A DNA stretch of 12,614 nucleotides from an uncultured Bacteroides sp. (GTDB taxonomy: Bacteria; Bacteroidota; Bacteroidia; Bacteroidales; Bacteroidaceae). Under the pieces are notes generated by a model, which made no database searches, was not told the DNA's origin, and was given only the letters and a program-made list of their open reading frames with translations. This document shows positions 6,408-12,614 of the stretch, piece after piece (the first letter of the stretch is position 1; every line of letters starts with the position of its first letter). Where the stretch lies: the NCBI GenBank assembly GCA_900551645.1, contig URWP01000055.1:1-12614 (forward strand), given 5' to 3'. Both the position numbers and the translations under genes were made by a program.

Positions 6408-7970
6408 ATGAGACGAGACTTATTCTTGACGGGAGCGATACTTGTGGGTACATTTGCCTTGCAGGCTGCAGAAAACGTACAGGGTGATCGCCCTAATATT
6501 CTGTTTATTTTAAGTGATGATCATACATCGCAGACATGGGGCGTATATGGAGGTATTCTGGAGCAGTACGCACAGACCGGGAACATTCGTCGAATAGCCG
6601 ATGAAGGTGCTGTTTTGGAAAACTGTTTTTGTACAAATTCTATTTCTACTCCAAGCCGTGCCGCAATCCTGACCGGTCGGTACAGCCATACCAATGGGGT
6701 GTATACGTTGGATGATACACTGGATGTTTCATTGCCTACTTTTGCCAAGGAGTTTCAAAAGGCTGGGTATCATACCGGACTGGTCGGTAAATGGCATCTG
6801 AAATCACAGCCACAAGGATTTGACTATTATTCAGTCTTTCATGATCAGGGAGAATACCGTGACCCGACATTTAAGAATAGCGATGATCCATGGCCCGGAC
6901 AACGTAACTTTGGCGAACGTGTGCATGGCTTTTCCACGGATATCGTAACGGAAAAGGCCATCAGATGGATGAAAGAGCAGGATAGGAGTCGGCCGTTTCT
7001 GATGTGTTGTCATTTCAAGGCGACACATGAACCGTATGATTTTCCGGAACGGATGAGACATCTGTACGATGGAGTGACTTTTCCGGAACCGGAGAATTTG
7101 TTTGATTGGGGACCGGAAACAAATGGACGGACTTTTGCCGGTCAGCCGTTGGAGGAGATGGTACGGCGTTGGGAAACAGCTTCGGCTGACCCGGATAAAT
7201 GGTGGTGCAGATATCCGGAATTGCCTTTTTCTACCAAAGGTTATGGCAAGGTAGCAAAAAGAAAAGCTGCTTATCAGAAACTGATTCGTGACTACTTACG
7301 TTGTGCGGCTACTGTAGATGAGAATATCGGTAAGCTGCTGGATGCCTTGGATGAAATGGGCATCGCAGAAAATACCATTGTCATCTATGTGGCCGATCAG
7401 GGATATTTTCTGGGGGAACATGGATTCTTTGATAAACGGATGTATTACGAAGAAGCGGCCCGTATGCCGTTTGTTATCCGTTATCCGAAACATATTCCTG
7501 CCGGAAAACGAGTGAAGGAACTGGTGTTGAATGTGGATTTTGCATCTACATTAAGTGATTTCGCCGGTGTAAAGGCACCGGAGGGTACTCAGGGTAGAAG
7601 TTTCAGGCAACTATTGACGGATAAGGCTCCCGATGATTGGAGAAAGAGTATTTATTACCGCTATTGGACACAACATAGAATTCGTCCGGCCCACATTGGA
7701 GTACGTAATGACCGTTATAAACTGATCTTCCTGTATGGAGACCGTCTGGATATGACGGGGTCGGAAGACTACCGTTCGGAACCTGCGTGGGAATTCTACG
7801 ACTTGCAGAAAGACCCGAAAGAAAATCATAATGCTTATCACGATAAGGAATATCAGTCTGTCATTACCGGAATGAAAAAAGAGATGATGCGTCTGCGTGA
7901 AGAAATAGAAGATACCGATGAGGGGTCTGCATGTATGATGGAAATCTTAAAGAGAGAAGGGCTGAAGTAA
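6408..7970 (+). CDS. Secreted Ser-type sulfatase
   Basis: A 520-residue sulfatase, intact from signal peptide (about 1-20, ending near LQAAE) to stop. Metal ligands SDDH (Asp37, Asp38) come first. The maturation motif is STPSRAAILTGR, with Ser80 as the residue converted to formylglycine by an anaerobic (radical-SAM) maturase encoded elsewhere. GKWH (Lys128, His130), ATHEPY (His207), ADQG (Asp330, with Gln331 where Asn is usual) and EHGFFDKR (His338, Lys343) complete the site. It removes sulfate esters from a glycan, probably in the periplasm. The NSISTPSR and YSHTNGVYTL region recalls GlcNAc-6-sulfatase-like members, but subfamily and substrate cannot be fixed by eye. It lies 18 bases after the broken sulfatase, so the two share a transcript and probably a substrate. 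A strong hairpin ends the operon. Confidence 0.95.
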   Translation: MRRDLFLTGAILVGTFALQAAENVQGDRPNILFILSDDHTSQTWGVYGGILEQYAQTGNIRRIADEGAVLENCFCTNSISTPSRAAILTGRYSHTNGVYTLDDTLDVSLPTFAKEFQKAGYHTGLVGKWHLKSQPQGFDYYSVFHDQGEYRDPTFKNSDDPWPGQRNFGERVHGFSTDIVTEKAIRWMKEQDRSRPFLMCCHFKATHEPYDFPERMRHLYDGVTFPEPENLFDWGPETNGRTFAGQPLEEMVRRWETASADPDKWWCRYPELPFSTKGYGKVAKRKAAYQKLIRDYLRCAATVDENIGKLLDALDEMGIAENTIVIYVADQGYFLGEHGFFDKRMYYEEAARMPFVIRYPKHIPAGKRVKELVLNVDFASTLSDFAGVKAPEGTQGRSFRQLLTDKAPDDWRKSIYYRYWTQHRIRPAHIGVRNDRYKLIFLYGDRLDMTGSEDYRSEPAWEFYDLQKDPKENHNAYHDKEYQSVITGMKKEMMRLREEIEDTDEGSACMMEILKREGLK

Positions 7971-7987
7971 CGGATTGTGGCCTTTTG

Positions 7988-8031
7988 TACTTTGACCGGA
8001 CTCATGCCAGGCATGGTTTCCGGTCAAAGTA
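7988..8031. terminator. Bidirectional hairpin terminator between convergent genes
   Basis: TACTTTGACCGGA (7988-8000) and TCCGGTCAAAGTA (8019-8031) form a perfect 13-bp stem. The loop contains a further CATGC/GCATG pairing. It lies between the plus-strand sulfatase stop (7970) and the minus-strand stop at 8034-8036, only two bases from the latter. No long T-run follows on either side. Confidence 0.8.
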
Positions 8032-8033
8032 TC

Positions 8034-8789
8034 TTATAACAGTTGCAGTTTGATGCCGAACGACAGGCTCAGGTAATCTTTCGGCTTGAGATAGCGGTTA
8101 GTAAAGGCACTTACCACATACAGATCGGAAGTGCTTAGTTCATAAAAGAAAGTAATGGCGCGCGCTGTTACCCGGTAATGGCTGGGAATGTTATAGGTGA
8201 ACCGTTGTCCTAAAAACACATGAAACCGTATTTTCGATGAAAATCCGTAATAACCTTTCGGGTAACGGTCTGGCTCGTGTACCCAGAATTCGTTGCCAAA
8301 CACTGTATTTACGTAGAGTCCGCAACTCAACGGTTCGAAATCGAAGTCACTTTGTCGGATTTGCAAACTCCAGGGAATGTAGTTTTGTTTTACAGTGAAT
8401 GTCAGTTTGGCTTTGTCGGAATCGTATTTGGGTAGGAATCCGAACAGCAAATCGGTCTCCCACTGGTTACGGCGTCCGTAATCCCATCCGGTTCCTATCG
8501 ATAACAATCCCATATTCCCTGCAAACTGTAGTTTGGTATGTGTTGGAATCAAGGCTTCCCAACGGCGCCGGTAACGATGTACACGTCGGTCGTATCGGCT
8601 GGGTTTTACCGGACTGACAGCTATTTTTTCACTGTTGGGAGCAGGCAGGTAGAGTGTATCATGAATCACTATTACGGTCGTATCCGAAGTCGGCACAGTA
8701 TGGGCTGTTATAGCGTGAGCATGGCAAGCTGCTATCATACATATGGTAGCGGCAAGTTTTTTCTTGTTTTTAGTAATAGACCACTTCAT
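8034..8789 (-). CDS. Exported protein of unknown function, possible outer-membrane beta-barrel
   Basis: This 251-residue protein is not recognised. A basic N-terminus (MKWSITKNKKK) and hydrophobic segment end in AHA at about residue 26, a plausible signal-peptidase I site. A threonine- and valine-rich stretch (SDTTVIVIHDTLYL) and an Arg-rich patch (YDRRVHRYRRRWE) follow. The rest alternates polar and aromatic/hydrophobic residues in strand-like runs (LLSIGTGWDYG, KLTFTVKQNYIPWSLQI, FHVFLGQRFTYNI) and ends in SLSFGIKLQLL, as in small outer-membrane barrels. Its start overlaps the end of the phosphoesterase gene by 20 bases, so the two are translated from one transcript and may act together at the envelope. 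The barrel assignment is inferred from pattern only. Confidence 0.8.
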   Translation of the reverse strand: MKWSITKNKKKLAATICMIAACHAHAITAHTVPTSDTTVIVIHDTLYLPAPNSEKIAVSPVKPSRYDRRVHRYRRRWEALIPTHTKLQFAGNMGLLSIGTGWDYGRRNQWETDLLFGFLPKYDSDKAKLTFTVKQNYIPWSLQIRQSDFDFEPLSCGLYVNTVFGNEFWVHEPDRYPKGYYGFSSKIRFHVFLGQRFTYNIPSHYRVTARAITFFYELSTSDLYVVSAFTNRYLKPKDYLSLSFGIKLQLL

Positions 8790-9576
8790 GCTGGTATCCG
8801 TCAGGGGTTATGGTAAATATGTTGTAGTTCCGGTTTTTCATACAGTCACTCATGTAATACATGACACCGTCATTGAAAATGTCCAGCTGGAATACATGGT
8901 GTTCGTGAGCAGCCGTACAGAACAACAGTTCGGGAAATTGGTTAATGGCATATTGGAAGACTTCAGCTACATTATTGTTGAATTCGTCCATCAGTGGGCG
9001 AATATGCATACAGCAGACGGTTTTGTCGAACTCATTTCGGCGGTCCTGTTTTTCATTGGCTATGAATGTAAAGTCTGGGATGGGGCGAGAGTAGTCGTAT
9101 TCGATGGCGTTCGTGTTCAGACAGACGAATTTGATCCGTCCGGCAATAAACGAGAAGTTCGGTTCGCCGAAAACCGCCCGGAAGGTTTCTTCGCCTGTAC
9201 CCAGACAGTCGTGGTTACCGATGAGGGCAACGTAAGGTACTTTCAGTCCGTTCAGTATGTTACGTTGCCAGAGAAACTCATCGGTCACTCCGAAGTCACT
9301 CAGGTCTCCACCATGAATGACAAAATCGATATCATTTCGTTGATTCAGGTGATTTACAAAATCTACGGTTTCGTCATACCAGCGTTGGGAGTCGCCCATC
9401 GTAACAAAACGGATAGTATCTTTTCCCAGACAGTCATGCTCTATTTGTTCGATATGGTGGGCGTTTATATTGGTTTCTCCATCTATCCTTACATCATAAG
9501 GATGATAGTCTATCATGTCACAGCCGGACAGAAACAGGCAGGCTACACAGATACCGCTTAAATAGGTTTGTTTCAT
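8770..9576 (-). CDS. Calcineurin-like metallophosphoesterase lipoprotein
   Basis: A 268-residue lipoprotein: hydrophobic N-terminus with lipobox LSGC (Cys19). The metallophosphoesterase motifs follow in order: MGDSQ (Asp62, with Gln64 in place of the usual His of GDxH), GGDLSD (Asp91), GNHD (Asn121, His122, Asp123), CMHIRP (His191) and AHEHH (His224, His226; Ala replaces Gly of GHxH). Enough ligands for a two-metal site remain, so phosphomonoesterase or phosphodiesterase activity is plausible; the substrate is unknown. It is probably anchored to the outer or inner membrane and faces the periplasm or outside. It overlaps the next gene by 20 bases. A weak -7-like sequence (TAACTTCG at 9605-9612, minus strand) lies about 30 bases upstream. 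The DNA is also open for 272 codons on the other strand, judged a shadow. Confidence 0.9.
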   Translation of the reverse strand: MKQTYLSGICVACLFLSGCDMIDYHPYDVRIDGETNINAHHIEQIEHDCLGKDTIRFVTMGDSQRWYDETVDFVNHLNQRNDIDFVIHGGDLSDFGVTDEFLWQRNILNGLKVPYVALIGNHDCLGTGEETFRAVFGEPNFSFIAGRIKFVCLNTNAIEYDYSRPIPDFTFIANEKQDRRNEFDKTVCCMHIRPLMDEFNNNVAEVFQYAINQFPELLFCTAAHEHHVFQLDIFNDGVMYYMSDCMKNRNYNIFTITPDGYQHEVVYY

Positions 9577-9628
9577 CTGATAAGTCTTTTGAATTTTTTG
9601 AAGGCGAAGTTACGCTTTTTCCAGATGT

Positions 9629-9679
9629 CTTCTGTTTCCGTTTTTTCCTGAATTCTGTTCAGTTTGATGGAAACAGAAG
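9629..9679. repeat. 11-bp inverted repeat in the divergent region
   Basis: CTTCTGTTTCC (9629-9639) and GGAAACAGAAG (9669-9679) are perfect inverted repeats 29 bases apart. The loop contains a smaller CTGAA/TTCAG pair (9648-9652, 9658-9662), so the whole can fold as a nested hairpin. It may be an operator of the divergent phosphoesterase gene or end an antisense transcript. The role is unknown. Confidence 0.55.
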
Positions 9680-9704
9680 TCTTGTTTTGAGATAATCGAA
9701 TACG

Positions 9705-9784
9705 TCCGGACGTTTTATTTCAGACAAACGTTCGTCTTATCCAAAATATCCGTTCGTTTGCGGTAAAGCGTCCGTTCGTTTTGG
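9705..9784 (+). repeat. Four direct repeats at exact 22-bp spacing upstream of the glycosidase promoter
   Basis: Units start at 9705 (TCCGGACGTTTT), 9727 (AACGTTCGTCTT), 9749 (TCCGTTCGTTTG) and 9771 (TCCGTTCGTTTT); consensus TCCGTTCGTTTT. The 22-bp period is about two helical turns, so all units face the same side of the DNA. The last unit ends about 27 bp before the -33 element. The first unit is part of a 12-bp palindrome, ACGTCCGGACGT (9702-9713). The layout suits cooperative binding of an activator, for example an AraC-type domain such as those in hybrid two-component sensors, but no regulator gene is in the window. Confidence 0.8.
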
Positions 9785-9811
9785 GAACCTAAAAATAACT
9801 TGTGGGTTGGA

Positions 9812-9842
9812 TTTGATAATCAGAGAGAATTTATTATCTTTG
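9812..9842 (+). promoter_or_regulatory. Consensus promoter of the glycosidase gene
   Basis: TTTG (9812-9815), 19 bp, then TATCTTTG (9835-9842) is a complete match to the Bacteroidetes promoter TTTG, N19-21, TAnnTTTG. Transcription would start near 9849, leaving a leader of about 135 bases. With the phased repeats upstream, this looks like an activatable promoter. Confidence 0.8.
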
Positions 9843-9982
9843 AAAGCATCCGTATGTTCCGGAACTTTGTGAAGAAGCTGGTAAACTGAATGGATAAACA
9901 CATAGAGGGAATCCGGTATTGAGGTTGAAAAAACGACGACCTTAGGGGGGAGGCAAATAACCGTACAAAAACTGATACATAA

Positions 9983-12209
9983 ATGAAGACAATTCCATTA
10001 CTGATTTCGGCCCTGACATTGAGTATGCATGGCATGGCGCAGAACATCGTTGAGACAAGTGCCTACTGTTGGCGCGGAGATACTATTATACAAGGAGAAT
10101 TCCGTGCCTGGGCTCCGAGTGATGATCACATCGTATCTACTTATAATGCCCAACCGGGTTATTTTATGCCTGTGGATAAGGAGTGGAAGGTGAAAAATGA
10201 TTTGAGTCCGTATCCCCGTCTATCTTCATCCAACAGACTACATAATGCCATCTACAATATGGGACTGGATGAGATGATCAATAATGTAGAGCCTGATACT
10301 ACTCTGCGTACTGGTAAGGAATGGAGTGGGGTATGGACCCGTGACGTGAGTTATTCCATCATTCTTTCCATGGGGTATTTGCAACCCACTGCTTCGAAAA
10401 TATCGTTACTGAAAAAAGTAAACGCAAACGGACGTATCATCCAGGATACAGGATCTGGAGGAGCTTGGCCTATTAGTTCAGACCGTATGATTTGGGCGGT
10501 AGCTGCCTATGAACTTTATAAGGTAACAGGCGACCGCGATTGGCTGGAGTATATTTATCCAGTCATTTCGAATTCCATGGAGGATGATCTGAAGACTTTG
10601 TACGGCACAAGCGGATTGGTACGTGGAGAAACATCCTTTATCGACTGGCGGGAACAGAGTTATCCTAAATGGATGCAGACTGTGGATATCTATCAGAGTG
10701 AGGCGTTAAGTACATCGGTGATACATTATCAGGCTTTACGGATTCTGGCAGATATTGCTCAGGAATTGGAAAAGAAGCAGGATGTTGAAAAGTACACTCG
10801 GTTGGCTGATAGACTGAAGGAGGTTATCAACCGGGAACTGTGGTTGGATGAAAAAGGATTCTATGCCATGTACCGATACGGTCGCAATCATCTGATTTTG
10901 AATCCACGAGTAGAGACGCTGGGGGAGGCACTTTCCGTTCTCTTCGAAGTTGCTCCGCCTGACAGAGCCAGACGGATTACGGAAAATAATCCCAATACGC
11001 CTTATGGTGTAGCTATTTTCTATCCGCAAATCAAAGACATGCCTTCTTATCACAACAATGCATTGTGGCCTTTTGTTGCTTCTTATTGGGCATTGGCAAA
11101 TGCTAAAGTGAAGAATGAAGAAGGTGCTATGCAGGCCATCGGTTCAGTGTTCCGGCCGGCAGCTCTGTTTGCTACCAACAAAGAGAACTTCAATCTGGAT
11201 AATGGTGACATCGCTACGGAACTTAACTCTTCAAATATGCTGTGGTCTCTAGCTGGTAATTTAGCACTGACATACCGCATGCTTTTTGGTATTCATTTCG
11301 AAAAGAAAGGATTGCAGTTTAAACCATTTGTTCCGAAAGCTCTCTCAGATACGCGTACTTTGACTAACTTCCGTTACCGGAATGCTGTACTGAACATTAC
11401 GGTGGAAGGATATGGTGATCAAATCCGGTCGTTTACTGTTGACGGAAAGGCTACGGAACCTTTCATCGCTGCTCAGGCGAAAGGAACGCTGAATGTGAAG
11501 ATTGTTATGGCAGATAATGACATTACTCCAATGAAGGTAACCTATGCTCCGAACCGTAAAGCGCCGTTGACTCCGATTTCTCGTCTGATGGAAGTAAACG
11601 GGAAGAGTTATCTGGCCTGGAATCCGATAGAATATATTGCAGGTTACAAGGTTATCTGTAATGGGGAGGTGATAGCCACTACTCGCAATACTAGTTATCG
11701 GCTGGATACTCCTGGCGAGTATCAGGGAATCCTTTGCTTCGGAACCGGTACTTTATCATTCTATTTTGATTCAGAGTCTGGGAGGGAAGGCTACTCAACT
11801 TGAGTCTCCGCAGGTATCGTATCAGCCTACTGAACCGATTTCGGGGTTTTGGGGGGAAGGATTTATCGAGTTGGACCATCACACTGCACCGGTTTCTGTT
11901 CCTTTGGATATTCCTGCCGACGGAACGTATTATCTGGCATTGCATTATGCCAATGGCAACGGACCGGTAAACACAGAAAACAAGGCGGCTATCCGTACTT
12001 TGCTGGTAGACGGACAGAAAGCGGGTACGGTGGTGATGCCGCACCGGGGTCAAGGCAACTGGTATGATTGGGGATTGAGTAATTCTATCCCTGTTACTCT
12101 GACAAAAGGTCGTCACACCCTGACGATAGAGTTCCGTCCTGAAAACGAGAATATGAATCTGAATACGAATCACGCTTTGATTGATGTTGTCCGGATAGTC
12201 TGTCCGTGA
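9983..12209 (+). pseudogene. Secreted six-hairpin glycosidase, frameshifted near the 3' end
   Basis: The first frame (9983-11803) gives 606 residues. A signal peptide ends near GMAQ (residue 20). A substituted region to about 85 is followed by an (alpha/alpha)6 glycosidase-like domain to about 480, with motifs WSGVWTRDVSYS (114-125), RIIQDTGSGGAWP (151-163), ETSFIDWREQSYPKWM (216-231) and YGVAIFYPQI. Next come a beta-rich cap and a fibronectin-III-like segment (about 525-581). After GEYQ (Gln581, codon 11723-11725) the frame is lost and 25 unrelated residues lead to a stop at 11803. From 11727 another frame reads ESFASEPVL and continues for 160 residues to 12209 as the expected C-terminus. 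About 8-10 residues of the linker strand seem missing, so a small deletion not divisible by three is likely. The catalytic domain is complete, so a shortened active enzyme is possible. The exact family and linkage are not assigned. Confidence 0.85.
11727..12209 (+). other. Out-of-frame C-terminal carbohydrate-binding-like domain of the glycosidase
   Basis: This 160-residue frame lacks its own credible start or signal peptide and is the displaced end of the glycosidase. After ESFASEPV it forms a beta-sandwich-like domain with GEGFIELDH, GTYYLALHYANGNG, AAIRTLLVDGQKAGTVVMP, GNWYDWGLSN, TLTKGRHTLTIEF and a final ALIDVVRIV strand. This order resembles CBM6/CBM35-like modules that bind sugars. As written it is not translated with the catalytic domain. 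The assignment is from pattern recognition, not a profile search. Confidence 0.75.
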
Positions 12210-12231
12210 TAAGAATGATTTTATATAAATG

Positions 12232-12268
12232 TGTCCTTCTATCCTTTCATAAAAAGAATAGGAGGACA
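12232..12268. terminator. Bidirectional hairpin terminator between glycosidase and fcl
   Basis: A 16-position stem with one mismatch and one G-U pair (TGTCCTTCTATCCTTT against AAAGAATAGGAGGACA) closes a 5-base loop CATAA. The A/T-rich top and flanks give T-runs on both strands. It lies between the converging stop codons at 12207-12209 and 12304-12306. Confidence 0.7.
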
Positions 12269-12303
12269 TGTTATTTATATTCAGGAATTTATCATGAACG
12301 GAC

Positions 12304-12614
12304 TTATGGTTTCATATTTGTCTGGTGGTTGATACAGATTCCTTTCAGGTACCATTCATACAGGCGGTGGATACCTTCGTCTATCTCTATCTGATGATGC
12401 CATCCCAGACTGTGCAGCTTGCTTACATCCGTCAGTTTACGCAACGTACCGTCCGGTTTGCTGGCATCCCAGCGCAGTTCACCCTTGAAGCCGATTTTCC
12501 GGACAATCTTCTCCGCTACTTCACGGATGCTCAGTTCCTTGCCTGTGCCCACGTTGATGTGGCAGTTGCGGATCTCCTTGTCCCCTTCGTGGTAGGTATC
12601 CTTGAAGTCTACAT
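12304..12614 (-). CDS. fcl: GDP-L-fucose synthase, C-terminal part, cut by the window edge
   Basis: The visible 102 residues, reading from the right edge to TAA at 12304-12306, match the C-terminus of GDP-L-fucose synthase, an NADPH-dependent epimerase/reductase of the extended SDR family. It converts GDP-4-keto-6-deoxymannose to GDP-L-fucose in the cytoplasm. Landmarks are INVGTGKELSIREVAEKI, GELRWDASKPDGTLRKLTDV and SKLHSLGWHHQIEIDEGI. The NAD(P)-binding and Ser-Tyr-Lys catalytic region lies beyond base 12614. A GTG at 12550-12552 is internal, not a start. The gene is usually next to gmd (GDP-mannose dehydratase), expected off the right edge. It converges on the glycosidase and ends at a shared hairpin, so the two are not in an operon. 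Confidence 0.92.
   Translation of the reverse strand, partial: VDFKDTYHEGDKEIRNCHINVGTGKELSIREVAEKIVRKIGFKGELRWDASKPDGTLRKLTDVSKLHSLGWHHQIEIDEGIHRLYEWYLKGICINHQTNMKP

Larger units (their letters stand above)
9577..9982. other. 406-bp divergent regulatory region
   Basis: This region separates the minus-strand phosphoesterase from the plus-strand glycosidase. From left it holds a weak minus-strand -7 (TAACTTCG, 9605-9612), an 11-bp inverted repeat (9629-9679), four 22-bp-phased direct repeats (9705-9784), a consensus plus-strand promoter (9812-9842) and a glycosidase leader of about 135 bases. The leader contains an 11-codon mini-ORF (9854-9889) and a G-rich stretch near 9944-9952. No gene of normal size is present. 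Confidence 0.7.

Noticed and set aside
8743..9561. Plus-strand open frame of 272 codons antisense to the phosphoesterase gene
   Set aside because: It is codon-aligned with the real gene, so it stays open merely because that gene lacks TTA, CTA and TCA codons there. The opposite strand has a lipobox and all metallophosphoesterase motifs; this frame has no recognisable domain.
9854..9889. 11-codon mini-ORF (MFRNFVKKLVN) in the glycosidase leader
   Set aside because: It begins only about five bases after the predicted transcription start and has no supporting signal; such frames are common by chance.
11691..12269. Minus-strand 192-codon frame opposite the glycosidase C-terminus
   Set aside because: The plus strand has a clear carbohydrate-binding-like domain. 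The minus frame has biased, domain-free sequence and no promoter or credible start context.
1..12614. CRISPR array, insertion sequence or toxin-antitoxin pair
   Set aside because: No spacer-repeat array, transposase with terminal repeats or small paired genes were found on either strand. The only regular short array is the 22-bp-phased one at 9705-9784, which has four units and no unique spacers of CRISPR length.

Overview
The window looks like chromosomal DNA of a gut Bacteroidales (Bacteroides or Phocaeicola type). The evidence is promoters of the Bacteroidetes form (TTTG, 19-21 bp, TAnnTTTG), Ser-type sulfatases, a fused FeoA-FeoB protein followed by a small Cys-rich membrane protein, a Bacteroides-style tyrosine recombinase, and weak Shine-Dalgarno sequences. 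The species cannot be fixed from the sequence alone.

Layout, left to right. Bases 1-45 are the 5' half of a tRNA-Cys gene (minus strand) with its promoter and a short leader hairpin. Next, also on the minus strand, is a ferrous-iron uptake operon (feoAB fusion, then a 61-residue Cys-rich protein) with its own promoter and terminator. A solitary tyrosine recombinase (3133-4341, minus) follows. A 576-bp gene-free region then leads into two plus-strand sulfatase genes (4918-6389 and 6408-7970). A strong hairpin separates these from a convergent minus-strand pair: a metallophosphoesterase lipoprotein and an exported protein of unknown function. A 406-bp divergent regulatory region follows, then a plus-strand secreted six-hairpin glycosidase gene (9983-12209). 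A second bidirectional hairpin and the C-terminal part of GDP-L-fucose synthase (fcl, minus) end the window.

Two of the three plus-strand glycan genes are broken as written. The first sulfatase carries three copies of the octamer ATTGATGG at codons 56-63. Two copies would give one continuous 487-residue enzyme; three copies stop translation at codon 62, before the catalytic serine. This looks like a repeat-length ON/OFF switch caught in the OFF state, although simple decay or a consensus error is possible. The glycosidase is frameshifted inside a fibronectin-III-like linker, so its C-terminal carbohydrate-binding-like domain is out of frame.

The most striking regulatory structure lies upstream of the glycosidase. 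Four copies of a TCCGTTCGTTTT-like element are spaced at exactly 22 bp (9705-9784). They sit just upstream of a perfect consensus promoter (TTTG, 19 bp, TATCTTTG). Together the sulfatases and glycosidase suggest degradation of a sulfated glycan in the cell envelope or outside the cell, but no SusC/SusD pair or dedicated regulator is in view, and the substrate cannot be assigned.
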